The position numbers were made by a program, and so were the translations under genes. This document shows positions 1 through 6,308 of a stretch of DNA of 43,908 nucleotides, piece after piece. The notes under the pieces were generated by a model, which searched no databases, was not told where the DNA came from, and saw only the letters and a program-made list of their open reading frames with translations. Where the stretch lies: positions 1-43,908 of the forward strand of contig JAPLVF010000001.1 in the NCBI GenBank assembly GCA_026397255.1, given 5' to 3'. The stretch is from Candidatus Beckwithbacteria bacterium. GTDB lineage: Bacteria > Patescibacteriota > Microgenomatia > UBA1400 > CG1-02-47-37. Numbering within the stretch: position 1 is the first letter of the stretch; each line of letters opens with the position of its first letter.

Positions 1-1518
1 AGTAGTAATGGTGTTACCGGTAGAGATGGTACCAAAACCGGCAGCAATGGAGCCGGAGCCTAAGACCCCGACCGTGGTTAAAGACGAGGTGACCACATTA
101 GTCCCTAAAGTAGTGGCATTTAAGACAGAAGCACCATTAATACCGTAGGAGGAGCCAGCAACCAAGTCCAGTTTCTGGAGGGGGTCGGTGGTGCCTATCC
201 CCACATTGCTACTGCTTTCGTAGATAGAGGAGTTGCCCAAAGCAGTGGAGCTACTCCAGATAGGTAGATAGTATTGAGTTCCGGAGCCGGAAATGCCGCC
301 CGGAGCTGCCTGCCAGGTACCAACGCCGTTGGTATCGGAAGTTAAGATAAAGTTGGCGGTCGGTGAGGTGGTCAGCTTAAAGCCAGTCATAACAGCAGTG
401 CCGTTAACGGTCAAAGTGTTATTAGTTAAACCTAAAAGATCAGTGTCAGTGGAGAGGCCAATATTGCCGCCATTAACCTCTAAGTTCCCGGCCATCATGG
501 TGTTGCCGCTGGTGTCGACCGTGAATTTTTCCACGGCCGTGGAGCCGGCGGACAGATTTAACAGATCACCGGTGGCGGTGTTATTGCCCAGGTAACCGGA
601 GATTAAGTGGCCGGAAGTTTGGCCGGCATTGGTAATATCCAAAGCGTTTTGGATTGTGGAGGAGAGATTAATGTCCAGGTTGCCGGTGCCGTCGGGAGCG
701 ATTTGGATATCGCCGCCGGTGCCGGTGGCGGTGTTAAGGGTTAAAATTTGGCCTTTGATGGAAAAAGTGCCGGAACTGGAGTAGACCATGGGGTTGGCTT
801 GGGCTAAAACCAGGTCACCTTCCTGGGTTAAAACCGGAATTTGGTCAGCCGAAGCCGAGGCGGATGGCGGAAAACCCTGCAAGGTTTCGGCGTTTAAGGC
901 GTAAGCGACGGTAGCGATTCTCTGCCTGGGGGTGGCTTCCGGGTCGCGCTGGACAGTGACACCTAGCCATAAATTAGGGTTTTCGGTAAATAAAGAAGAA
1001 GGAATGGCGGTTTCTGTGCCTAAGGTAACGGAGAAAATGCCGTCCTGGTCAGGGTCAACATAACGCTGTTCTTCCCATAATTTAGCCGAGCCGGAGGCAG
1101 GTGCATCGGCGTTGTAAATAATGAAGCGCATGTCGGTCGGGACACCAATGGGGTTATCGGAGGAATCGGTTAATCTGGCCTGAAAAGACAGATAGCGGTT
1201 CGGGGTGGTGGGCGAGGGCGCCTGGGGATAGGCTTGGCCGACACCGGCTTCTTTAAAAATTTGGCGGTAACCAAAAATACCTAAAGCAGTAGAGAATAAA
1301 ATTAAAACTGCCAACAATAGATATTTTGTAAAATTGCCTGCGGGAATTCTGACTGCCTCTGACCTATTTGTATATACTAATTTAGTTTCTTTCTTGAGGG
1401 GAGACTGGTTGAGAAAATTGGCAAATTTTCGTAAAGAAGACAGCTTACGTTTAATCGTTGCTGCCGGTAATTTTTGGCCTTTTAGGTAATTTTCGTAGGC
1501 TTGATAGTTAATATTCAT
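1..1518 (-). CDS. Membrane-anchored surface protein, N-terminal part (runs off window)
   Basis: An open frame of 506 codons continues past the left edge, so the C-terminus is missing. Residues 4-37 (NYQAYENYLKG, then TIKRKLSSLRKFANFL) look like the second half of a tyrosine-recombinase core-binding (SAM-like) domain. A single membrane helix follows at about 66-84 (YLLLAVLILFSTALGIFGY). The remainder is a large, Ser/Thr/Gly/Asn-rich region with motifs such as SSNVGIGTTDPLQKLDL, which is typical of phage-tail-fibre-like and endosialidase-chaperone-type surface proteins. I infer a type II anchored adhesin or stalk protein with a cytoplasmic N-terminus. ATG at 1518 is the first start in this frame, but in-frame codons upstream (LNPVKII before the ATG) still resemble the recombinase fold, so the present start may be secondary, after decay of a longer N-terminus. 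Confidence 0.75.
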   Translation of the reverse strand, partial: MNINYQAYENYLKGQKLPAATIKRKLSSLRKFANFLNQSPLKKETKLVYTNRSEAVRIPAGNFTKYLLLAVLILFSTALGIFGYRQIFKEAGVGQAYPQAPSPTTPNRYLSFQARLTDSSDNPIGVPTDMRFIIYNADAPASGSAKLWEEQRYVDPDQDGIFSVTLGTETAIPSSLFTENPNLWLGVTVQRDPEATPRQRIATVAYALNAETLQGFPPSASASADQIPVLTQEGDLVLAQANPMVYSSSGTFSIKGQILTLNTATGTGGDIQIAPDGTGNLDINLSSTIQNALDITNAGQTSGHLISGYLGNNTATGDLLNLSAGSTAVEKFTVDTSGNTMMAGNLEVNGGNIGLSTDTDLLGLTNNTLTVNGTAVMTGFKLTTSPTANFILTSDTNGVGTWQAAPGGISGSGTQYYLPIWSSSTALGNSSIYESSSNVGIGTTDPLQKLDLVAGSSYGINGASVLNATTLGTNVVTSSLTTVGVLGSGSIAAGFGTISTGNTITT

Positions 1519-1526
1519 GATAATTT

Positions 1527-1814
1527 TTACTGGGTTAAGCTAGCAATTTGGTTGTATGACTGCCAAGATAAAGAAATAGAGGGTTTGGGTTGATTTGACA
1601 ACACGAGAGTTTGGTTTGCGGGTACGAAAATAGGGGAAAATGGGGCAAAATTGGGCAGAATTACGTTAAGGTCGGACCTTTTGCCTGTCGATTTCATTCC
1701 CGGAGTGTGAACTTCTTTCACTCCGGGAATGTTTTGCGGGTTTCCTGTTAGGGAGCGACCCTTTTTTACGTAATTTATTCGGGTAAAGAATTTAAGATTT
1801 TTTATTGTTTTCAT
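1527..1814 (-). CDS. Doubtful 95-aa ORF carrying a composite palindrome
   Basis: This open frame lies 8 nt upstream of the surface-protein start. About a third of it is encoded by palindromic repeats (peptides GRSL, NIPGVKEVHTPGM, KRSDLN). Its last residues (SYNQIASLTQ) resemble the linker between the two halves of a recombinase core-binding domain (compare ENIQAEHLTP in the gene at 2344). I think it is more likely the remnant of the middle of a longer ancestral gene than an independent protein. No Shine-Dalgarno sequence is visible. Confidence 0.25.
   Translation of the reverse strand: MKTIKNLKFFTRINYVKKGRSLTGNPQNIPGVKEVHTPGMKSTGKRSDLNVILPNFAPFSPIFVPANQTLVLSNQPKPSISLSWQSYNQIASLTQ
1668..1762. 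repeat. Composite repeat: family B palindromes flanking a family A hairpin
   Basis: AAGGTCGGACCTT (1668-1680) and the related AGGGAGCGACCCT (1750-1762) flank the family A hairpin at 1695-1731, with gaps of 14 and 18 nt. The nested symmetry suggests that one element inserted into a pair of the other, as in composite REP (BIME) structures. Confidence 0.7.
1695..1731 (-). repeat. Family A 37-nt hairpin, copy 1
   Basis: A 13-nt arm CATTCCCGGAGTG pairs perfectly with CACTCCGGGAATG around an 11-nt loop, which reads AAAGAAGTTCA on the minus strand. It is read in the surrounding ORF as IPGVKEVHTPGM. Three further copies lie at 2680, 13973 and 14123. Confidence 0.85.
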
Positions 1815-1837
1815 GCGTGTAAAGTTTATGATATTTT

Positions 1838-2344
1838 TTAATTTGACGGTCGTTTATTTTGATTGTTATCTGTTAATTGATGATTTTTCTCTGCCCAGGA
1901 TAGGTATTGATTGAGGTCAGAGAGGTAGTTTTTGATGGTGGAGTTTGATAAATTTTCGTGTTTTAAAAAATCAGCATAATGATGAACAATTTGTTCTAAG
2001 GTGATGGTGGTTGGCAGGCCTGCCTACGCAGGCAGGGGGGTGAGTGATTTAGTCGGGTCGGCGGTGAGGCGGTTGGTGTTCACTAAAAATTCGCCAAAGC
2101 GGCGCAGGGAAGAAAGGTGACGCTGGGCAGTGGTGGGGTGAACATTCTGCGTTAAATGTTTTTGGTAGGTTTTAACTATGGTCGGGGTAAGGTGTTCGGC
2201 CTGGATGTTTTCTTCCTGGAGGGTGCGGGAAACCCAGTTTAAAAACAAGTTAATGTCGGAAACGTAATTTTTGGTGGAAGCGCTGCCAATTTTTTTGTCA
2301 GCGGTTAAGTATTTTTTGAAATAATTGAGCAGGGCTTGGGACAT
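1838..2344 (-). pseudogene. Tandem tyrosine-recombinase core-binding domains, split by an in-frame stop in a palindrome
   Basis: The first 106 codons (2344 to 2024) encode a complete SAM-like core-binding domain of the XerC/XerD type: ALLNYFKKYLTADKKIGSAS, then TKNYVSDINLFLNWV, then TTAQRHLSSLRRFGEFLVN. There is no catalytic R/H/R/Y domain. A TAG at 2026-2024 lies inside a family D palindrome. The same frame then continues without shift as ITLEQIVHHYADFLKHENLS and STIKNYLSDLNQYLSWAEKN, the first half of a second such domain, to TAA at 1838. In the intact palindrome of the PaaX gene the corresponding codon is CAG (peptide LPAQAG), so the stop is one C-to-T change. Function unknown; presumably DNA- or protein-binding rather than recombination. 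It may be expressed as a 106-aa protein. Confidence 0.6.
2019..2036. repeat. Family D palindrome with nonsense change
   Basis: CCTGCCTACGCAGGCAGG is an imperfect palindrome of the family best seen at 3397-3416. Read on the minus strand it contains the TAG that interrupts the core-binding-domain gene. Confidence 0.8.
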
Positions 2345-2420
2345 GGTTAATTTATTGGCGTATTGGTAATTTGTCTGTTTGTATAGTTCTGCTTTGCCGG
2401 CCCGCCTAGATCTGCCTTGC

Positions 2421-2441
2421 CCTGCCTCGCCGGCAGGCAGG
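2421..2441. repeat. Family D palindrome, intergenic copy
   Basis: CCTGCCT and AGGCAGG arms surround CGCCGGC. It lies in the 217-nt gap between two minus-strand genes; no convincing gene occupies that gap (an 80-aa frame there is made of repeat sequence). Confidence 0.7.
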
Positions 2442-2511
2442 CGGCAGGCAGGCGTGAGACTGGTCCCTCTAGACGCGAGGCTGGGAAGTAAGTTGACGGT
2501 TGGTTATGGTG

Positions 2512-2555
2512 GTTGGGCATGGTTGTGGTTATAGTTGTTGGGTATGGTTGTGGTT
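2512..2555. repeat. 25-bp-period direct repeat, TGG-rich
   Basis: GTTGGGCATGGTTGTGGTT at 2512-2530 recurs with one mismatch at 2537-2555. The surrounding 2490-2560 is low-complexity TGG-rich sequence. Confidence 0.6.
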
Positions 2556-2561
2556 GGCTGG

Positions 2562-2750
2562 TTAGAGGGTAGGAATAACAAACATCCAAACCGCAATCGC
2601 CGCAAATAAACTTAAGACCGTGGCGACTTCGGCAATGGATTTAAAAATAGGCTTGCGGAAAATTTTTGACAAAGAAATCCACCCCGGGGTGAAAGAAGTC
2701 ACCACCCCGGGGTGACATTCTGGGTAAGCGAGAGAGAGGCTAGCAGGCAT
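2562..2750 (-). CDS. 62-aa single-pass membrane protein with hairpin-encoded segment
   Basis: This small protein starts with a good Shine-Dalgarno (AGGAG, 6 to 7 nt before the ATG at 2750). The C-terminal half (SIAEVATVLSLFAAIAVWMF) is a predicted membrane helix ending the protein at VIPTL. Residues about 13-25 (CHPGVVTSFTPGW) are encoded by a family A hairpin read in the opposite orientation to the other copies. The ribosome-binding site and the clean helix make it a likely real gene despite its size. I do not recognise a family. Confidence 0.55.
   Translation of the reverse strand: MPASLSLAYPECHPGVVTSFTPGWISLSKIFRKPIFKSIAEVATVLSLFAAIAVWMFVIPTL
2680..2714 (+). repeat. Family A hairpin, copy 2
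   Basis: CACCCCGGGGTG at 2680-2691 and again at 2703-2714 are separated by AAAGAAGTCAC. The loop keeps the family sequence while the stem has changed to CCCCGGGG. It lies in the 62-aa membrane-protein gene, antisense to the gene. Confidence 0.85.
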
Positions 2751-2892
2751 AGATTTCTCCTTTTTTGTTTCTTGAGTGATTAGACTTAATTACACAAGAT
2801 TATATTTATTAAACATATCTATAATAATAAGAAAAAGCTGAGAGTGGCAAGTACTAAAAAAATTACTAATTTAACAGAGAAAAATGAGGAAA

Positions 2893-2913
2893 GATTAACG
2901 ATTAACGATTAAC
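2893..2913. repeat. Tandem heptamer GATTAAC x3
   Basis: Three perfect copies of GATTAAC lie in the AT-rich intergenic stretch 2751-3134. Together with the 14-bp repeats at 3001 and the promoter at 3042, this is all I can see in that 380-nt gap. Confidence 0.7.
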
Positions 2914-3000
2914 GATGATTTCACACGGTTTTCATAGTAGTTTTTTATCTATATCATAATATTGCTTTGATATCTATTGACTATCATTTATTCTATTTAT

Positions 3001-3031
3001 CAGAAATCGGAAATCAGAAATCGGAAATCAG
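3001..3031. repeat. Tandem 14-mer x2.2
   Basis: CAGAAATCGGAAAT is repeated twice, followed by CAG, just upstream of the PaaX-like gene's promoter. Confidence 0.75.
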
Positions 3032-3041
3032 CAGAATGTCA

Positions 3042-3096
3042 TTGACAAACTAACTACTGTAGTGTTACTCTATGATTAATTAACAATTAACACTAC
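3042..3096 (+). promoter_or_regulatory. Promoter and candidate operator of the PaaX-like gene
   Basis: A consensus -35 TTGACA (3042-3047) is followed at 17-18 bp by TTACTC/TACTCT (3065-3071). The spacer holds the perfect dyad ACTACTGTAGT (3053-3063). GTAGTGTTA (3059-3067) is repeated inverted as TAACACTAC (3088-3096). Three half-sites of the type CACTAC/GTAGTG around the -10 region suggest autoregulation by the downstream PaaX-family protein (inference). Confidence 0.5.
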
Positions 3097-3134
3097 ATTC
3101 TCAACTGCATCAAAATAGATTAAGTGTGGATAAG

Positions 3135-3869
3135 ATGAAATTACTTAAGAGAAAACTGTTGTTTTGTTTGAAATTTGAGAAAGATTCGGAGTATAAGCCG
3201 TACAATTTTTTTTATTACCGTTTATCCGAGTATGCTCAGGGTTCGGTCAGGGATGCGGCGGTACGCCTGGAGAAAGCCGGTTTTTTAGACAAAATAATCA
3301 GGAATAACCAATCATTTTTTAGGTTAACCTCAATGGGAAGAGAGCGATTTAAGAGAGAAGGCGGGTCTTGGGATAAGATTTGGAGAGTGGTGGTTTGCCT
3401 GCCTGCGCAGGCAGGCGACCACAATCGCTTAGGCGGGCAGTTAACGGCTTTAGGCTATAAGAGATTATCCCGGGGAGTGTTTATCAGCCCTTTTGGGGTG
3501 ACTGAAGCGACAAAACAACTGTTTTTGCAGCAAAATTGGCAGAATTCAGGCCTGGTTATGGAAACAAAACGGTTGGTTGTGGGTGATAACCGGCAGTTGG
3601 TTAGGCGGTTATGGAACCTAGATGAGTTAGGCCAGAAATACAGTGATTTTGTCAATTTTGCTTCCCGACTGCTAAAATTAGGGCGTCAAAATTTTGCTTT
3701 GTTGCGACAAGCCAAAGGTGGCTTCAAAACTTGCCTCGATAGTTATTTTAGCCTGTTTTTGGCTGATCCGGGACTGCCAAAGGCCTTATGGCTTGATGAT
3801 TGGCAGCAGGAAGAAGCCAAAGGATTGTTTGGGCGCTTATCGGTTTTGGCAAAAACCGCAGGGATTTAG
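3135..3869 (+). CDS. PaaX-family transcriptional regulator with palindrome insertion
   Basis: This 244-aa protein matches the PaaX layout: an N-terminal winged-helix region (residues 1-75, with RDAAVRLEKAGFLDKI and FFRLTSMGRERF), a Cas2-like ferredoxin-fold domain (WDKIWRVVV, then GYKRLSRGVFISP, about 79-120) and the C-terminal segment containing LADPGLPKALWLDDWQ. Residues 88-95 (CLPAQAGD) are encoded by the perfect 20-nt palindrome at 3397 and lie in the Cas2-like domain, after the first strand, where relatives have a FDIPEDKR-type loop. The second copy in this window (16959) keeps that normal loop. ATG at 3135 is preferred over GTG at 3126 because GGA lies 6 nt before it. The family represses transcription in known members; the target here is unknown, but its own promoter has a candidate operator. 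Confidence 0.75.
   Translation: MKLLKRKLLFCLKFEKDSEYKPYNFFYYRLSEYAQGSVRDAAVRLEKAGFLDKIIRNNQSFFRLTSMGRERFKREGGSWDKIWRVVVCLPAQAGDHNRLGGQLTALGYKRLSRGVFISPFGVTEATKQLFLQQNWQNSGLVMETKRLVVGDNRQLVRRLWNLDELGQKYSDFVNFASRLLKLGRQNFALLRQAKGGFKTCLDSYFSLFLADPGLPKALWLDDWQQEEAKGLFGRLSVLAKTAGI
3397..3416. repeat. Family D palindrome, perfect 20-mer
   Basis: GCCTGCCTGCGCAGGCAGGC is fully self-complementary. It is translated in the PaaX-like gene as part of CLPAQAGD. Confidence 0.9.
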
Positions 3870-3873
3870 GGAA

Positions 3874-4863
3874 TTAAGATTGATTTTGTTTGATATTGTT
3901 AGATTGAGTCTTTAAACGGCGTTTTAAGACAATGATTCTCAAGTGAAGAGCAAGAATGTACATAATTAATAAAACTATAATTATCCATATCAAGGGAGAA
4001 CAAGCGAGCAAAATGGGAAAAGCGGTTAAGGCTTGGGGAAATTGGAGGATTGGCTGAGGGAGGCCCGGGAGGGTGATAGTTGGTAGGGGGGAAGGTAAAG
4101 CAATAATGATTCTGGCCGGGGCAGTGATTTTAAGAGTAAATGAAGGGAGGGTAGTGGTGTTGCCGGCAACATCAGTGGCGTTGGCAAAAACAGTGTAGCT
4201 TCCCGGGGCCAAAGGTGTTTTTGGCTGGACAGAGAAAGTTTTATCAGTGCCAACAGAGGCAGCGAGAGGAATGGAGTTGGTCGGGGTGATCAAGTTAAGG
4301 CTGATTTGAGCGCCGGACTCAGATTGGCCGGAAATGATTGGTTGGGATTGGGTAGTGGTAAAGGTTAAACCAGGAGGAATGGTGGTCAGATCATAAGAGG
4401 ATAAGCTGGTTGTCTGGCCGGCGATCCGGTCAATCAGGATTAAAGGCGCTGTGGTATCAATGGTAAAGCTCCAAGTGGCAGAGTTGCGGTTAACACCATT
4501 ATTGCCAATGGCAGTAATAGTCCAGGTGTGTTGGCCTTCGCTAAGAGCCTGGAGAGCATTTACCATAATGGTGTTGGTGGATTGGGGAATATTGTTGGTG
4601 TTAATGCCTCCGTCAATTAAAAGCTGATAATGGTCAACATAAACTTGTCCCCAGGAAGGATTAAAGATAAAAGTCGGGGCGGTGGTGCTGATAGTAGAGT
4701 TATTGGTCGGAGAAATTAAGACAGGCGTGTCCGGTTCGGGGTGGGTGAATTCCGGCACCGTGGCGGTGACGGTGGCATTGTTATCGAAAGATATTACTGG
4801 TGTAGAGTTGAATATAACTGTTATAAAAATTATAACCGCTATAATGAGAAGTTTTTTGGGCAT
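3874..4863 (-). CDS. Secreted Ig-like-domain protein with C-terminal membrane anchor
   Basis: This 329-aa protein starts with an N-terminal signal sequence (KKLLIIAVIIFITVIF). Two beta-sandwich-like regions follow: about 45-135 with TPVLISPTNNSTISTTAPTF and GQHTWTITAIGNNG, and about 140-248 with SGQSESGAQISLNL and PGSYTVFANATDVAGN, both typical of bacterial Ig-like/FN3 extracellular modules. A Pro-rich stretch leads to a membrane helix (WIIIVLLIMYILAL, about 290-305) and a basic tail, so most of the protein is outside the cell. It is convergent with the PaaX-like gene (4-nt gap) and divergent from the toxin-antitoxin pair. Its start lies 7 nt after a TATACT box (4876-4871), suggesting a leaderless message. 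Precise role unknown. Confidence 0.75.
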   Translation of the reverse strand: MPKKLLIIAVIIFITVIFNSTPVISFDNNATVTATVPEFTHPEPDTPVLISPTNNSTISTTAPTFIFNPSWGQVYVDHYQLLIDGGINTNNIPQSTNTIMVNALQALSEGQHTWTITAIGNNGVNRNSATWSFTIDTTAPLILIDRIAGQTTSLSSYDLTTIPPGLTFTTTQSQPIISGQSESGAQISLNLITPTNSIPLAASVGTDKTFSVQPKTPLAPGSYTVFANATDVAGNTTTLPSFTLKITAPARIIIALPSPLPTITLPGLPQPILQFPQALTAFPILLACSPLIWIIIVLLIMYILALHLRIIVLKRRLKTQSNNIKQNQS

Positions 4864-4870
4864 TAAAACT

Positions 4871-4909
4871 AGTATAGCTTATTTGAGCTAAATTTGGTAA
4901 AATACAGAT
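4871..4909. promoter_or_regulatory. Divergent, apparently leaderless promoters
   Basis: On the minus strand TATACT (4876-4871) lies 7 nt before the ATG at 4863. On the plus strand TAAAAT (4898-4903) lies 6 nt before the ATG at 4910. The -35 boxes are weak. Either transcript would start at or next to its start codon. Confidence 0.45.
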
Positions 4910-5206
4910 ATGGTTAATCAGTTGCCGAAGCGGTTGGCCAAGTACTTTTGGGATGTAAATCTAAATCAGTTAAATCCACTTGAGGATGCCGATTTTTTGA
5001 TTAAAAGAATTTTGGAAAGAGGTGAAACTCAGGACATTTTTTGGTTAAAACGACAGTTTGGATTGGAGAAAATTGCAGTGTCGTTGAAAAAATACCGCGA
5101 TTTTTCTCGGAAAACAGGCCTTTTTTGGACATTATTATTAAATTTGAATCAAAGCGAGGTGCCATGTTTGCAAACACCTTATCGCCGGATACGTTACGGG
5201 GTATAA
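4910..5206 (+). CDS. DUF6922-like putative antitoxin
   Basis: This 98-aa protein opens with LPKRLAKYFWDVNLNQLNP, then RILERGETQDIFWLKRQFG, the pattern of the DUF6922 proteins that precede AbiEii-type nucleotidyltransferase toxins. Its end overlaps the next gene by 43 nt in another frame, implying translational coupling. The family match and the pairing are from memory of these families; antitoxin activity is inferred from position. Translation probably starts on a leaderless transcript. Confidence 0.65.
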   Translation: MVNQLPKRLAKYFWDVNLNQLNPLEDADFLIKRILERGETQDIFWLKRQFGLEKIAVSLKKYRDFSRKTGLFWTLLLNLNQSEVPCLQTPYRRIRYGV

Positions 5207-5796
5207 AATTAATTGGCCAGGGAAAATGGCTGGATTTTGCTTATTTGGCCGGTGGCACGGCTTTAGCTTTACGTTTGGGTCATCGCCAGTCGGTTGATCT
5301 GGATTTTTTTACACCCAAGAAATTTGACGAGCAGGTAATTTTGATGCAGTTGAAACAAACCGGTAGGTTTGAATCAAAAACGGTTGCCTGGAGAACGGTG
5401 ATAGGTGATTTTTTTAAGGTTTCTTTCAGTTTGTTTTATTACGAATATTCGGTTTTAGATAAAACCGACGATTTTTTTGGCATAAAAATTGCCAGTTTGA
5501 AAGATATTGCGGCGATGAAAATTCATGCGATTGAAGACAGAGGCTCAAAGCGCGATTTTGTGGATTTATTTTTTCTGACGAAAACTTTTTCTTTAAGAGA
5601 AATGCTGAATTTTTATGGACAAAAATATCATTGTTTAGAGAAACATAAGCTTTTTATTCTTAAAGGCATGAATTATTTCGAAGATGCTGAATCGGAAAAA
5701 ATGCGGCCGATGTTTAAAGAGGTGGATTGGGACAAACTCAAGCAATATTTTCAGAATCAGGTTAAGCAGTTAGCTAAAGAGTGGGGGATTCTTTGA
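5164..5796 (+). CDS. AbiEii/AbiGii-type nucleotidyltransferase toxin
   Basis: This 210-aa protein shows the nucleotidyltransferase signature YLAGGTALALRLGHRQSVDL followed by DFF: GGT at residues 30-32 and the metal-binding DxD at D45 and D47. A later conserved segment, IASLKDIAAMKIHAIEDRGS and KRDFVDLFFL, is typical of the AbiEii/DUF1814 family. Known members act as toxins of type IV-like toxin-antitoxin systems, some by transferring nucleotides onto tRNA 3' ends. Start choice: ATG at 5164 has GAGGT 5 nt upstream; the frame is open further upstream to 5041, but that part overlaps the antitoxin and does not look like the family. The 3' end overlaps the convergent gene by 23 nt. Confidence 0.8.
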   Translation: MFANTLSPDTLRGIKLIGQGKWLDFAYLAGGTALALRLGHRQSVDLDFFTPKKFDEQVILMQLKQTGRFESKTVAWRTVIGDFFKVSFSLFYYEYSVLDKTDDFFGIKIASLKDIAAMKIHAIEDRGSKRDFVDLFFLTKTFSLREMLNFYGQKYHCLEKHKLFILKGMNYFEDAESEKMRPMFKEVDWDKLKQYFQNQVKQLAKEWGIL

Positions 5797-6271
5797 GGAT
5801 TAATTCTAAGATTTGAGGAGGGATTGTTTGTCGATATAATTCAAAACGGTCTTTGGCGTTAATGAGTTTAGCGGTTAGGGCGGCATGATTCATAAACAAC
5901 TGAATCATGGCTGAACCGTATGGGTAGAGGTCATGAGGAGCTTGTTCACTAATAGCGATTAACCAATTATTTTCTTGAGTGATATCTGGTAAGCTGAAAC
6001 CTTTGGTTTCTAGGCTTGCGGATAAGAATTTTAAGCCAACCGCGGCTGGAGTAAGACATTGAGGGGCGCCGTTAGTGATCACTGCGATTTGGGTGTCTCC
6101 AAAGGTAATTTCTTGAGGAGAAATGGTGATGTTTTCCTGTGCGGCAATTTCTGCCCAATTAAGCCTACCGTCAGCAAGCCGTTGATTTCTGGCTTCGGTT
6201 AAAAGCTCAACAAGATCGTAACGGCCGTTAGAATTTCTTAGACTACCAGGAAGATTTTCAATATTAAACAT
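5774..6271 (-). CDS. Hypothetical protein, 165 aa
   Basis: I do not recognise a family. The protein is soluble-looking, with no signal or membrane segment. It begins MFNIENLPGSLRNSNGRYDL and contains the acidic/aromatic stretch QENNWLIAISEQAPHDLYPY and a C-terminal helical part ending ELILKESPTL. It has its own strong promoter inside the 3' end of the upstream DUF916-like gene, so it is likely expressed independently of that operon. Confidence 0.65.
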   Translation of the reverse strand: MFNIENLPGSLRNSNGRYDLVELLTEARNQRLADGRLNWAEIAAQENITISPQEITFGDTQIAVITNGAPQCLTPAAVGLKFLSASLETKGFSLPDITQENNWLIAISEQAPHDLYPYGSAMIQLFMNHAALTAKLINAKDRFELYRQTIPPQILELILKESPTL

Positions 6272-6279
6272 ATTATGGG

Positions 6280-6308
6280 ATAATATCCTTAACTGGCTAT
6301 GATGTCAA
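6280..6308 (-). promoter_or_regulatory. Consensus promoter giving a leaderless transcript
   Basis: On the minus strand TTGACA (6308-6303), a 17-bp spacer and TATTAT (6285-6280) are followed after 8 nt by the ATG at 6271. This is the clearest sigma70-type promoter in the window and puts the expected transcription start at or next to the start codon. Confidence 0.7.

Noticed and set aside
293-595. Plus-strand ORF opposite the surface protein
   Set aside because: It is a shadow of the minus-strand coding sequence; the opposite frame has a start, membrane helix and family motifs. Similar shadows at 6900-7223, 7531-7923, 12150-12362 and elsewhere were dropped for the same reason.
2024-2026. Stop codon reassignment (TAG as sense)
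   Set aside because: TAG ends argS and the PaaX-like gene at 3869 at sensible positions, so general reassignment is unlikely. TGA likewise ends several genes, excluding the UGA-glycine code of Gracilibacteria and Absconditabacteria.
1838-2344. Active XerC/XerD recombinase
   Set aside because: Only the core-binding domain is present; there is no catalytic domain with the R, H, R and Y residues on either side.
2347-2589. 80-aa minus-strand ORF
   Set aside because: It consists of TGG-rich low-complexity sequence and a family D palindrome, overlaps the better-supported 62-aa gene, and has no ribosome-binding site or family resemblance.
1668-3416. CRISPR array or Cas locus suggested by dense palindromes and Cas2-like folds
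   Set aside because: The repeats are not regularly spaced with unique spacers, and the Cas2-like domains belong to PaaX-type regulators with DNA-binding and C-terminal parts. No cas1, cas3 or effector gene is present.
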